NCBI GenBank assembly: GCA_002501135.1 | Contig: DLRQ01000030.1 | Coordinates: forward strand, 3,203 to 11,455 | Direction of reading: 5' to 3' | Source: Candidatus Neomicrothrix sp. UBA7884 | Lineage (GTDB): Bacteria; Actinomycetota; Acidimicrobiia; Acidimicrobiales; MedAcidi-G1 | Length of the DNA: 8,253 bases | Shown: positions 1 through 7,743 of the stretch, piece by piece | How the letters are laid out: the number at the start of each line of letters is the position of its first letter | How positions within the stretch are numbered: position 1 is the stretch's first letter | Notes under the pieces: generated by a model | What the model was told of the DNA's origin: nothing | Databases searched by the model: none | The model's input: the letters and a program-made list of their open reading frames with translations, nothing else | Made by a program: the position numbers and the translations under genes

Positions 1-1
1 C

Positions 2-160
2 ACTACAACCGTGGCCGGCGAGACAACGACAACCGTTGCCGGTGAGACCACCACCACTGCGGCTGGCGAGACCACCACCACGACCGCAGCGGGCGAAACC
101 ACGACCACTGTTGCAACGACGACAACGGTCGCCGCCACCACCACCACAGCAGCCGGCTAG
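2..160 (+). CDS. C-terminal end of a Thr/Ala-rich repetitive protein (5' end outside window)
   Basis: An open frame enters from the left edge and ends at TAG 158-160, giving 52 residues. They are almost entirely Thr, Ala, Val, Gly and Glu, built from an eight-residue unit of the type TVAGETTT. The unit appears three times with only V/A swaps, a fourth copy carries one extra Thr, and the repeat then decays into TTTTVAA-like blocks. There is no catalytic motif, and no membrane segment in the visible part. Thr-rich, low-complexity tails and linkers are common in actinobacterial secreted proteins and lipoproteins, where they act as flexible, often glycosylated or wall-spanning stretches. A surface or secreted protein is therefore the likeliest source, but this is inference because the functional domain is outside the window. 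The frame is supported by the in-phase repeat, by synonymous third-base changes between copies, and by the stop sitting just before an intergenic hairpin. Confidence 0.7.
   Translation, partial: TTTVAGETTTTVAGETTTTAAGETTTTTAAGETTTTVATTTTVAATTTTAAG
8..106 (+). repeat. 24-bp coding tandem repeat (TVAGETTT unit)
   Basis: There are four consecutive units, starting at 8, 32, 56 and 80. The first three are exactly 24 bp and the fourth is 27 bp with one extra Thr codon. Copies differ mostly at third codon positions (GGC/GGT, GAG/GAA, ACC/ACA/ACG/ACT) and in one Val/Ala exchange. This pattern suggests selection on the peptide rather than recent DNA duplication. The repeat lies wholly inside the Thr-rich reading frame. 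Confidence 0.75.
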
Positions 161-174
161 ACCGGGTGTCACGG

Positions 175-201
175 ACCGGTAGGCGACAGCGCCTGTCCGG
201 T
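175..201. terminator. Hairpin between convergent genes, probable bidirectional terminator
   Basis: The arms ACCGG (175-179) and CCGGT (197-201) enclose a second stem AGGCG (181-185) / CGCCT (190-194) with an ACAG loop. The two stems are separated by a small asymmetric internal loop (T180 against G195-T196). The hairpin sits between a + strand stop at 160 and the - strand creatinase stop at 211, where a shared terminator is expected. There is no U-tract on either side. That is common for actinobacterial terminators but leaves the call moderate. Confidence 0.5.
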
Positions 202-210
202 CAGCGGGCC

Positions 211-1431
211 TCAGGTCCCGATTATGTTGTGCTCCGGTCCGTACGGAAAGCCGGTAATGTTCTCTGCACCGTCTTCAGTGACGATGAGAATGTCGTGTTC
301 CCGGTAGCCACCGGCACCCGGTTGGCCCTCGGGGATGGCGATCATCGGTTCCATGGACACGACCATTCCGGGCTCAAGAACCGTCTCGACATCTTCGCGT
401 AGTTCCACACCAGCCTCGCGTCCGTAGTAGTGGCTGAGCACGCCGAAGCTGTGTCCGTAACCGAAGGACCGGAACTTCAGGAGGTCGTGTGAGCGGTATA
501 TGTCGTTCAACTCGGTTGCAATGTCACAGCACCGGACCCCGGGTCGGATCAGGTCCAGACCGCGCTCGTGGACCTCGACGTTGACCTGCCAGAGGCGCAG
601 GTGCTCGTCGGAGGTGACGTGGTCGCAGAACAGAGTGCGTTCCAGGGCCGTGTAGTAGCCGAAGATCATTGGAAATGTGTTCAGCGACAGAATGTCGCCC
701 GACTCGACCGCCTTGTTGGTCACCGGGTTATGGGCTCCGTCGGTGTTGATGCCCGACTGGAACCAGGTCCATGTGTCCATCAACTCCACAAAGGGGAAGT
801 CGGTGGCGATCTGGCGAACCATTGCGGTGGTCGTGGCAAGTGCGACCTCCTGTTCGGGAACTCCGGCGGCCACGGCTTCCAAACAGGCCGCACCGCCAAG
901 GTCGCAAATTCGGGCACCGTGTCGGATCAGGTCGTGTTCCTCGGTCGACTTGATGGTCCGCATCCACATGGTTGCAGCGCCGATGTCGACCAGTTCGACA
1001 CCCGGTAGGGCGGCCTCCAACTCCCTGAAGCGCTCCATTGTGAGGTGGTCGAACTCAACCCCGAGTCTCTTGACGCCAACTGTCAGACCCCGAACCGCCT
1101 CGTAGTAGTTGTCCCGGCGCCAGTCGGAGTAGACGACGTTGTCCCCGTGGGTTCTACGCCAGGGTTGGCCACCGTCGATCCCGGCCGAGATGGTCGTTGC
1201 GCTGCCGGAATCGACAACCATTCCGTAGCGACGTCCGAAGTGGCAGTACAGCCATCCCGAGTAGTAGCAGATGTTGTGAAACGAGGTCAGCAGGCAGGCG
1301 TCCAACTGCTCGGCCTCCATGTGGGTCCTCAGGTCGCCCTGACGGCGGTCCATCTCAGCTGCCGAGAACGGCGACCACTCCTTTTTGCCCCAGTGCCAAC
1401 GGGTAACGTGGACCATGTCGTCGGTTGTCAT
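211..1431 (-). CDS. Creatinase (creatine amidinohydrolase, EC 3.5.3.3)
   Basis: This 406-residue protein has the length of Pseudomonas-type creatinases (about 403-410) and resembles them along its whole length as I recall them. It hydrolyses creatine to sarcosine and urea in the cytoplasm. It has the pita-bread fold of the M24 family but no metal. An N-terminal domain spans about 1-160 (blocks ICYYSGWLYCHFGRRYG and DGGQPWRRT). The catalytic domain follows, with DTWTWFQSGINTDGAHNPV (219-237). Residues matching the known active site are present: F65, R67, the catalytic H234, E264, H327, R338, E361 and H379. The peptidase-type metal ligands are not in place, which argues against an aminopeptidase or DddP-like enzyme. 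The ATG at 1431 is preceded by GGGGG five bases upstream (GCGAC between). It is the last gene of the cluster, 27 nt after the PLP enzyme. No creatininase, sarcosine oxidase or urease is in the window. Confidence 0.93.
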   Translation of the reverse strand: MTTDDMVHVTRWHWGKKEWSPFSAAEMDRRQGDLRTHMEAEQLDACLLTSFHNICYYSGWLYCHFGRRYGMVVDSGSATTISAGIDGGQPWRRTHGDNVVYSDWRRDNYYEAVRGLTVGVKRLGVEFDHLTMERFRELEAALPGVELVDIGAATMWMRTIKSTEEHDLIRHGARICDLGGAACLEAVAAGVPEQEVALATTTAMVRQIATDFPFVELMDTWTWFQSGINTDGAHNPVTNKAVESGDILSLNTFPMIFGYYTALERTLFCDHVTSDEHLRLWQVNVEVHERGLDLIRPGVRCCDIATELNDIYRSHDLLKFRSFGYGHSFGVLSHYYGREAGVELREDVETVLEPGMVVSMEPMIAIPEGQPGAGGYREHDILIVTEDGAENITGFPYGPEHNIIGT

Positions 1432-1458
1432 GTCGCCCCCTTTTTTCTGGTTACCGTG

Positions 1459-2634
1459 CTAGCCCTTCAGGCCGGTGATGATCCGGTCTGCAATCTCGTC
1501 AAGCAGCTCCGCCGACGTTCCAAACGTGATGCGAACGTGGTTCTCAGCGGCAGGCCCGAAGTTGGGTCCGTTGCCGCAGGCAACTCCCGTCATGTGGCGG
1601 AGCCATCTTGCGGGGTGGTCGCCCGTGTCGAACGCCGACAGGTCCAGCCATGCCACAAAGGTTGATTCGGGTAGGAACATCGTGACCTCTGGCAAGTCGG
1701 TTCTGATCCGGTCAAACAGGTGTCGCCTGTTGCGGTCCAGGACGGCGAGCAGGTCGTCGGCCCATTCGGATCCGGTCTCCCATGCGGTGATCGATGCCTC
1801 ACAACCCATTCGGTTGGGAGCTCCGAGTAGCTCAGCGGGAATTGAGCGGAGGGCTGAGCGGAGTCTGTCGTTGCCACAGACTGCAACGGAACAACTCATG
1901 CCACCGAGGGCGAACGTCTTGACTCCCGAGGTGACGGCAACCGTCCGCGAGGCGGCGCCGGGCACCGTGAGCATCGGAACGTGGGTCGAGCCTTCGTACA
2001 CCAGGTCGCTGTGGATTTCATCGGAGACAATGGTCAGGTCGTGCTCGTGGGCCAACTCGACTATTCGGGCCAGTTCCCCGGCGGTAAGTACCCGCCCGGT
2101 CGGGTTGTGGGGATGGCAGAGCAACAAGAGGCTGATACCGGGGTCGGCCTCGAGCAGTTCGGAGAGGGCGTCAAAGTCGTAGTGCCAGCCCGTTTCGGTG
2201 AGAACCAGTGGCCAGTGGACGGCTCGCCTGTCGGTAGTGGGTGGCACGTCCTGAAAGGGTGGGTACACCGGTGGCGTGTACATGATCCCGTCACCGGGTT
2301 CGGTGAGCGCCTCGACACAGGCCCAGATGCCCTGGAGCACATTCGCCGTTGGGAGGATAAGCCCAGGGTCCGGTGTCCAGCCGTGTCGCTGGGCTGCCCA
2401 ACGGGAGAAGGCGGGCCCAACGTCGTCGCCCGCAGAGTGGTAGCCGAACGCACGCACGTCAACCAGTTCACGCAGGCGTTCCACCACGGCAGGGGGTGGG
2501 CCGAAGTCGTGTTCTGCAACCCATGCCGGGATCACCCTGTCCGGGTAGCGGTTCCACTTGATGACACCTGAGGCACGTCGATCAACTGGGTCCACGAACC
2601 CGAGATCGATCAGCGAGTTGGCGGGCTCAGACAT
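1459..2634 (-). CDS. MalY/PatB-family PLP enzyme (putative cystathionine beta-lyase / C-S lyase)
   Basis: This 391-residue protein is a fold-type I PLP enzyme of the aminotransferase I/II superfamily. MalY/PatB members typically cleave the beta C-S bond of cystathionine or other cysteine conjugates, giving a thiol, pyruvate and ammonia. Family marks in order are VDRRASGVIKWNRYPD (17-32, like the DRRGTNSVKWD opening), WVAEHDF (38-44, where WVADMDF is usual), TPPVYPPF (120-127), HNPTG (176-180, N177), SDEIHSDLVY (204-213, D205 facing the PLP ring nitrogen), SGVKTF (236-241, K239 the PLP Schiff-base lysine) and HVRITFG (366-372, R368 binding the substrate carboxylate). The start at 2634 has no clear Shine-Dalgarno sequence, and a second ATG five bases upstream is out of frame. 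The gene follows a 71-nt gap after the E3 gene. The substrate cannot be deduced, and a true aminotransferase role is possible. Confidence 0.85.
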   Translation of the reverse strand: MSEPANSLIDLGFVDPVDRRASGVIKWNRYPDRVIPAWVAEHDFGPPPAVVERLRELVDVRAFGYHSAGDDVGPAFSRWAAQRHGWTPDPGLILPTANVLQGIWACVEALTEPGDGIMYTPPVYPPFQDVPPTTDRRAVHWPLVLTETGWHYDFDALSELLEADPGISLLLLCHPHNPTGRVLTAGELARIVELAHEHDLTIVSDEIHSDLVYEGSTHVPMLTVPGAASRTVAVTSGVKTFALGGMSCSVAVCGNDRLRSALRSIPAELLGAPNRMGCEASITAWETGSEWADDLLAVLDRNRRHLFDRIRTDLPEVTMFLPESTFVAWLDLSAFDTGDHPARWLRHMTGVACGNGPNFGPAAENHVRITFGTSAELLDEIADRIITGLKG

Positions 2635-2653
2635 GTCATGATGCTAGGGGAGC

Positions 2654-2687
2654 AGGAAGGAAACAGCATGTCGACATGACCTTCCGG
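2654..2687. repeat. Nested inverted repeat in the E3 / PLP-enzyme gap
   Basis: The outer arms GGAAGG (2655-2660) and CCTTCC (2680-2685) enclose a perfect 12-bp palindrome, CATGTCGACATG (2667-2678). This is the only sizeable gap (71 nt) inside the six-gene minus-strand cluster. It could be an operator for an internal promoter, a partial terminator or attenuator, or an mRNA processing hairpin. No U-tract follows on the minus strand, so a strong terminator is unlikely. Confidence 0.45.
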
Positions 2688-2705
2688 GGCAGGCAACCAG
2701 TGTCC

Positions 2706-4094
<1,389 letters not shown>

Positions 4095-4104
4095 GGTGTG
4101 CCCC

Positions 4105-5331
4105 TCAGCCCTCTACCAGCAGGTTCAAGGGTTCCAGGAGGTCGGCTGTGATGGACCCCTTGAACGCCGATGCCAGGTCTCCGTCGATCAGGCGGTGGTC
4201 GGAGCCGAGGACGATCGGAAGGGTTGGCCTTGCCACGACCTCTCCGTCGACCACGACTGGCCGATCGGCGACGGCACCAAGGCCGAGGATTGCCGCTTGG
4301 CCTGGTGGGATGATCGGCGTGGCCCAGCGGCCGCCCATCGACCCGTAGTTGGTGATGGTGAAGGTCGCCCCCGCAAGGTCGGCAGCGGTCAGTGTCCCGT
4401 CACGGCCGCGGGAAGCCAGGTCGGCGATGGCCGTGGCCAGGGCGAAGAGGTCGAGACGGTCGACGTCACGGACAACAGGAACCACGAGCCCGGTCTCGGT
4501 GGCGACGGCAATCCCCAGGTTGACCGAGTCATGCACGACGATCGAGTCGCCCGGGCTGCCCTCGATGGTCGCATTGACCATCGGGTACCGGTGCAGGGCC
4601 CTGGCGGCGGCTGCAGCTGCCACCGTGAGGGCTGTTACCGCAGCGGCTCCAGGCCTGTCCATGCTCCTCAGGCGGTGACGGAAGTCGACGAGCAGGGATG
4701 CGTCAATCTCGTCCATGGAGTGGATGTGGGGGATCTCTGCCCAGGACCTCTCCATGTTGCGTGCGACCACACCGCGGACTCCGCGCAGGGGATGGCGTCC
4801 GAAGGGCATCTGGCCCAGGTCTCCCAGAGGAGTGTGGACCGGAGGAGAGGAAGAGACCTGCGGCGTAGGGGCCGGGTGGGTGCCTGCGGCCCGTACGTCG
4901 TCGGATGTGATCCGCCCACCGGGGCCTGTTCCTGTCACGGTACCCAGGTCAACATCCGCCTCGAGGGCCAGCTTTCGGGTGGCGGGGGAGGCCTTTGGTC
5001 GGGACACGGCATCCGAAGGTGTGGGCACGGGGTCAGCCGATGGAGGGCTCGCAACAGGCTTGGTGGGTTCGGTGTCGTCGGCTACCTGGGCCGAGCCGTC
5101 GTCCAACTCAATCAGGACCTCACCCACGTTTAGCCGGTCACCCTCGGATGCACCGAGACGGAGCACCGTGCCGGCGACCGGGGAGGGAAGCTCAGAACTG
5201 GCCTTGTCGGTGAGCACCTCAACCAGCGGCTGGTCCCGCACCACCACATCGCCGGGTGAGACGAGCCACTCGACGATCTCTGCCTCTTCGAGGCCCTCGC
5301 CGATGTCGGGCAGCCGGAACTCAAACGCCAT
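4105..5331 (-). CDS. Lipoyl-dependent acyltransferase, E2 component of a 2-oxoacid dehydrogenase complex
   Basis: This 408-residue E2 forms the core of the complex and transfers the acyl group from lipoamide to CoA. It has three parts. A single N-terminal lipoyl domain (about 1-78) opens with FRLPDIGEGLEEAEIVEW and carries the lipoylation lysine K43 in VLTDKASSE. After a Pro/Ser/Thr linker comes the peripheral subunit-binding domain (about 112-147, PKASPATRKLA to GPGGRITSDDV), which docks E1 and E3. A second linker leads to the acyltransferase domain (about 171-408) with ITNYGSMGG (326-334) and the catalytic motif DHRLIDGD, whose H379 and D383 are in place. One lipoyl domain and this opening suit branched-chain or generic 2-oxoacid E2 proteins as well as pyruvate-type ones, so the substrate stays open. 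The start lies 5 nt after the E1 beta stop, with only a weak AGG upstream, which suggests coupled translation. Confidence 0.93.
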   Translation of the reverse strand: MAFEFRLPDIGEGLEEAEIVEWLVSPGDVVVRDQPLVEVLTDKASSELPSPVAGTVLRLGASEGDRLNVGEVLIELDDGSAQVADDTEPTKPVASPPSADPVPTPSDAVSRPKASPATRKLALEADVDLGTVTGTGPGGRITSDDVRAAGTHPAPTPQVSSSPPVHTPLGDLGQMPFGRHPLRGVRGVVARNMERSWAEIPHIHSMDEIDASLLVDFRHRLRSMDRPGAAAVTALTVAAAAAARALHRYPMVNATIEGSPGDSIVVHDSVNLGIAVATETGLVVPVVRDVDRLDLFALATAIADLASRGRDGTLTAADLAGATFTITNYGSMGGRWATPIIPPGQAAILGLGAVADRPVVVDGEVVARPTLPIVLGSDHRLIDGDLASAFKGSITADLLEPLNLLVEG

Positions 5332-5336
5332 GGCGG

Positions 5337-6344
5337 TCAGCCTGACTCGAGGGTGCGACGCACGGCGGCGATGATCCGCGCCTCGTCGGGAACGTAGAGG
5401 TCCTCGAGCATTCCCACCGGGTAGGGAACGTCGTAGCCCGACACCCTTGTCACTGGAGCCTCAAGGGACCAGAAGCACTCATCGTTGATGGTCGCAATCA
5501 CCTCGGAGGCAAATCCACCGGTCTCACATGACTCCTGTACGACAACGGCACGACCGCAGTGGCTGACCGCCTCGGTGACTGCCTCGATGTCGAGCGGCAC
5601 GATGCTCCGCAGGTCAAGTACCCGTACCGAGAGCCCTTCGGAGCGAAGGCTGTCGGCAGCCCGGCAGGCCAACTCCACCTGATAGCTCCAGGTGATGATC
5701 ACGACGTCATCGCCGTCGCGGGCGGTCCGTGCAACCCCCAGGGGCACGAGGTGGTCGCCATCAGGCACGTCCCCACGGATGCCCCGGTACCCGCGGAGGG
5801 GCTCGAGGAAGAGAACCGGATCAGGGTCCCTGATGGAAGAAGCGAGGAGACCCTTGGCATCTGATGCCGTGGCGGGCATGACCACCTTCAGGCCCGCAAC
5901 GTTGGCGAACTGGGCTTCGAGAGAGTCGGAGTGGAGTTCGGGCGTGCGAACACCACCCCCGAACGGAGCCCTGATGGTGATGCTGGGGTCGTAGCGCCCC
6001 TGTGTGCGGTAGCGCAGCCGTGCCACCTGACCGGCGAGTTGGTGCATGGCCTGGTAGGAGAAACCCAGGAACTGGATCTCGGCGACAGGAACGAGCCCGG
6101 CGATAGCCAGGCCGACGGTTGCCCCCGCTATCACCGCCTCGGAGATGGGTGTGTCGACGACCCTCTGCTCCCCGAACTTCTCATAGAGACCTTCGGTTGC
6201 ACGAAACACCCCGCCGTTTCGGGCGACGTCCTCGCCCAGCACGACGACGCGGTCGTCGCGGGCCATTTCGGCGTGGAGGACCTCGTTGATCGCCTGGAGC
6301 ATCGTGAGGTCGCTCACCCCGCCACCGTTGAACGTGTCAGGCAT
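5337..6344 (-). CDS. 2-oxoacid dehydrogenase E1 component, beta subunit
   Basis: With the ATG at 6344 this is a 335-residue E1 beta subunit. With E1 alpha it forms the thiamine-diphosphate decarboxylase that oxidises a 2-oxoacid and reductively acylates the E2 lipoyl group. Family blocks are LTMLQAINEVLHAEM (13-27), VVLGEDVARNGGVFRAT (34-50), DTPISEAVIAGATVGLA (64-80, with E69 the glutamate expected to activate thiamine), the FGGGVRTPELHSDSLEA region with H138, EPLRGYRGIRGDVPD (181-195), and the transketolase C-terminal domain with VVVQESCETGGFASEV (267-282). An upstream in-frame ATG at 6398 would overlap E1 alpha by 62 nt and add 18 residues unlike the family. The ATG at 6344 overlaps E1 alpha by only 8 nt and has GAGG nine bases upstream. 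A GTG at 6350 is a second possibility. The blocks suit both pyruvate and branched-chain enzymes. Confidence 0.93.
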   Translation of the reverse strand: MPDTFNGGGVSDLTMLQAINEVLHAEMARDDRVVVLGEDVARNGGVFRATEGLYEKFGEQRVVDTPISEAVIAGATVGLAIAGLVPVAEIQFLGFSYQAMHQLAGQVARLRYRTQGRYDPSITIRAPFGGGVRTPELHSDSLEAQFANVAGLKVVMPATASDAKGLLASSIRDPDPVLFLEPLRGYRGIRGDVPDGDHLVPLGVARTARDGDDVVIITWSYQVELACRAADSLRSEGLSVRVLDLRSIVPLDIEAVTEAVSHCGRAVVVQESCETGGFASEVIATINDECFWSLEAPVTRVSGYDVPYPVGMLEDLYVPDEARIIAAVRRTLESG

Positions 6345-7350
6345 GGTCACCGGCCTCGGTGGAGTGGGTGCCAAGTAGTTGGGAACGCTGGCGTGCAAGC
6401 CGTTGCGTATCAGCCGAGAGACAGTGGTCTAGGAGAGCGTCGGCCGCCAGCGGTGCCGACCTGGCCTCCTCCACTGCTCGATCAAGCAGTTCCAGTGCCA
6501 CGGCCTCGGTCTCCTGCTGTGCAGCATCGTCCCACAAACCGAGGCTCCTGAGTTGGCTGGACAGCCGTAGAACAGGGTCGTCCCTCCGGGCTGCCTCGAG
6601 ATCCTCGGGGGGCACGTAGCGGGTCGGATCGTCGGCGGTCGTGTGGGCCCCCAGCCGGTAGATCACGGCCTCAATGAGGGTTGGACCCTTTCCGGCCAGT
6701 GCGTGCTTTCTGGCCTCATCCACAGCGTCGTAGACAGCGGCAGCGTCGTTGCCGTCGACCTTCACGCCCGGGATTCCGAAACCAGCAGCCTTGTCTGCAA
6801 AGGACTCGGCTGCAGTCTGCAGGTGGACCGGGGTTGAGATGGCCCACTGGTTGTTCACACAGACCATCACCACGGGTGCGTTCAAGACGCCGGCCAGGTT
6901 TCCGGCCTCGTAGAAGTCGCCCTCCGAGCTGGACCCGTCCCCGAAGAACACGAGGGCGATACCGGGTTCGCTGCGAAGGACCATGCCCCATGCGATGCCG
7001 ACGGCGTGGGGGATCTGTGTGCCGAGGGAGATTTGGTTCGGGAGGACCCGGATCGGGTCGGGTATGTGGCCACCGGCAGGGTGCCCGAGGCAGTAGAGCA
7101 TGAACCTCTCCAGAATCTCGGGACCGTACCGGCGCAGTGCCAGCGGTTCCCTGTACTGGGGGACAACCCAGTCGTGATCGGTGTCAAGGGCATGGGCCGC
7201 CGCAACGATTGTGGCCTCATGGCCATCGATCGGAGCAACCGTTCCGACCTGGCCCTGACGTTGCAGGTTCCAGAGTCGGCCCGACTGTGTACGGGCCGTC
7301 ACCATGTCGACGAGTATCTCCCGCAACTGGGTGTCGGACGGAATGGTCAC
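6337..7350 (-). CDS. 2-oxoacid dehydrogenase E1 component, alpha subunit
   Basis: This 337-residue thiamine-diphosphate-binding subunit pairs with E1 beta. It decarboxylates a 2-oxoacid (pyruvate or a branched-chain acid). The thiamine-diphosphate motif is complete: GDGSSSEGDFYEAGNLAG begins at G137 and ends at the NNQWAIS block (N166-N167). Other marks are the QYRE block (65-68), SLGTQIPHAVG (108-118), and the loop YRLGAHTTADDPTRY (231-245) with H236, which corresponds to the regulatory or active-site loop of E1 alpha. The chosen start is GTG at 7350, preceded by AGGAGG with four bases between. The frame stays open far upstream to 8247, but that part has no E1 similarity and runs antisense to the next gene. 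An ATT six bases downstream sits where the neighbouring genes have an ATG. The gene is first in the minus-strand operon, and its stop overlaps E1 beta by 8 nt. Confidence 0.93.
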   Translation of the reverse strand: MTIPSDTQLREILVDMVTARTQSGRLWNLQRQGQVGTVAPIDGHEATIVAAAHALDTDHDWVVPQYREPLALRRYGPEILERFMLYCLGHPAGGHIPDPIRVLPNQISLGTQIPHAVGIAWGMVLRSEPGIALVFFGDGSSSEGDFYEAGNLAGVLNAPVVMVCVNNQWAISTPVHLQTAAESFADKAAGFGIPGVKVDGNDAAAVYDAVDEARKHALAGKGPTLIEAVIYRLGAHTTADDPTRYVPPEDLEAARRDDPVLRLSSQLRSLGLWDDAAQQETEAVALELLDRAVEEARSAPLAADALLDHCLSADTQRLARQRSQLLGTHSTEAGDHA

Positions 7351-7370
7351 CGGCCCTCCTCGGCGGCTTG

Positions 7371-7388
7371 GTCGGACACGTGTGTGAC
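7371..7388. promoter_or_regulatory. Imperfect 18-bp palindrome upstream of E1 alpha
   Basis: The core ACACGTGT (7376-7383) is a perfect 8-bp palindrome, flanked at two bases by GTC (7371-7373) and GAC (7386-7388). It lies 21-38 bases upstream of the E1 alpha start, within the probable leader. This is a plausible operator for an operon regulator, but no regulator gene is in the window to match it with. Confidence 0.35.
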
Positions 7389-7418
7389 TGCCCGACCGTA
7401 GGGGTGTGGACGCTGTCG

Positions 7419-7462
7419 AGACTAGCCGTGGGGTGGTGCTGCGACACCGGTCACAGGTGTCG
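7419..7462 (-). promoter_or_regulatory. Possible E1 alpha operon promoter with an overlapping inverted repeat
   Basis: On the minus strand TAGTCT (7419-7424) fits the TANNNT -10 pattern and would start a transcript near 7412, leaving a leader of about 60 nt. The -35 position (about 7442-7447) reads GTGTCG, a poor match to TTGACA. That position lies inside a perfect inverted repeat: arms CGACACC (7442-7448) and GGTGTCG (7456-7462), separated by seven bases. A weak -35 covered by a palindrome is what an activator- or repressor-controlled promoter would look like. The -10 alone is weak evidence, whereas the palindrome is directly visible. Confidence 0.35.
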
Positions 7463-7516
7463 AACGTCACCGGGAAATCGACGCTTCCGAGGCCCGCGGG
7501 CAGTTCCGATTCACTA

Positions 7517-7531
7517 TTGTGGGCACCACAA
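7517..7531. promoter_or_regulatory. Operator-like palindrome TTGTGG-GCA-CCACAA
   Basis: Perfect 6-bp arms, TTGTGG (7517-7522) and CCACAA (7526-7531), are separated by three bases. The TTGT/ACAA outline resembles sites used by several one-component regulators, but I cannot assign a family. A possible + strand -10 (TATTGT, 7515-7520) overlaps its left arm, just ahead of the C-loop hairpins. The palindrome may control that transcript or form its first stem. Confidence 0.4.
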
Positions 7532-7650
7532 CAGGTACCGGTTCCCCCCACTGGAAGCCTGTGATGATTGACCGGAATCGCCCCCCCGATTCCGGTCGAG
7601 AGAAATACCGCATGTCCCGCCTCCCCCAGGTGGGACATGCGACGTTTTGG
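7531..7650 (+). ncRNA. Candidate 6C-like small RNA: three tandem hairpins with C-run loops
   Basis: There are three hairpins in a row. The first has outer arms ACAGG (7531-7535) and CCTGT (7558-7562) and an inner stem TTCC (7542-7545) / GGAA (7553-7556) around a run of six C (7544-7549). The second has perfect 11-bp arms, GACCGGAATCG (7570-7580) and CGATTCCGGTC (7587-7597), with a loop of six C inside a seven-C run. The third has 14-bp arms (7609-7622 and 7628-7641, one G-U pair) around a loop of five C, followed by TTTT at 7645-7648. Known biology: the actinobacterial 6C RNA is a small RNA defined by two stem-loops whose loops hold six or more cytosines. The resemblance supports a + strand sRNA of roughly 110-130 nt. 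Against it, there are three hairpins instead of two, one loop has only five C, no convincing promoter is visible, and the U-tract is short. The 5' end is uncertain. Confidence 0.55.
7609..7648 (+). terminator. Strong 14-bp hairpin with short T-run, probable terminator of the C-loop RNA
   Basis: The stem CGCATGTCCC / GGGACATGCG is extended inward by a G-U pair and CCT/AGG, giving 14 bp around a CCCCC loop. It is followed three bases later by TTTT. On the + strand no protein gene precedes it within the window's gene-free stretch, so it would end the candidate sRNA rather than an mRNA. It also shields the PPOX gene downstream from read-through. Confidence 0.45.
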
Positions 7651-7701
7651 CCTGAAATGGGCATCTGTGCATCCACGTCGTAAGGCTCCCTGCGCCCCAT
7701 C

Positions 7702-7707
7702 TAGGCT
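7702..7707 (+). promoter_or_regulatory. Possible -10 element of the PPOX gene (TAGGCT)
   Basis: TAGGCT fits the actinobacterial TANNNT -10 pattern and would place the transcript start near 7714, about 30 nt before the coding start. The expected -35 position (about 7679-7684) has no recognisable TTGACA-like hexamer, so the call rests on position and one weak match. Confidence 0.3.
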
Positions 7708-7743
7708 CGCCGCCAACTCCAAACCTGTCAGGGAGACATGACC

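Noticed and set aside
8..106. Direct repeats considered as a CRISPR-like array or non-coding tandem repeat
   Set aside because: The period is 24-27 bp with no unique spacers, and changes between copies are mostly synonymous in one open frame, so the repeat is a protein repeat.
211..1431. Xaa-Pro aminopeptidase or DddP-type DMSP lyase as the identity of the M24-fold gene
   Set aside because: Creatinase-specific blocks and substrate residues (F65, R67, H234, R338, H379) are present along the full length, and the metal-ligand pattern of the peptidases and DddP is not.
1045..2571. Several + strand open frames of about 200 codons opposite creatinase and the PLP enzyme
   Set aside because: They are shadows of confidently identified minus-strand genes and have no ribosome sites or family motifs.
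6345..6398. Upstream ATG at 6398 for E1 beta
   Set aside because: It would overlap E1 alpha by 62 nt and add 18 residues not typical of the family. The ATG at 6344 gives an 8-nt overlap and a usable ribosome site.
7531..7600. tRNA gene in the hairpin-rich region
   Set aside because: There is no cloverleaf: no GGTTCRA T-loop, no anticodon arm of the right size, and the stems are stand-alone hairpins.
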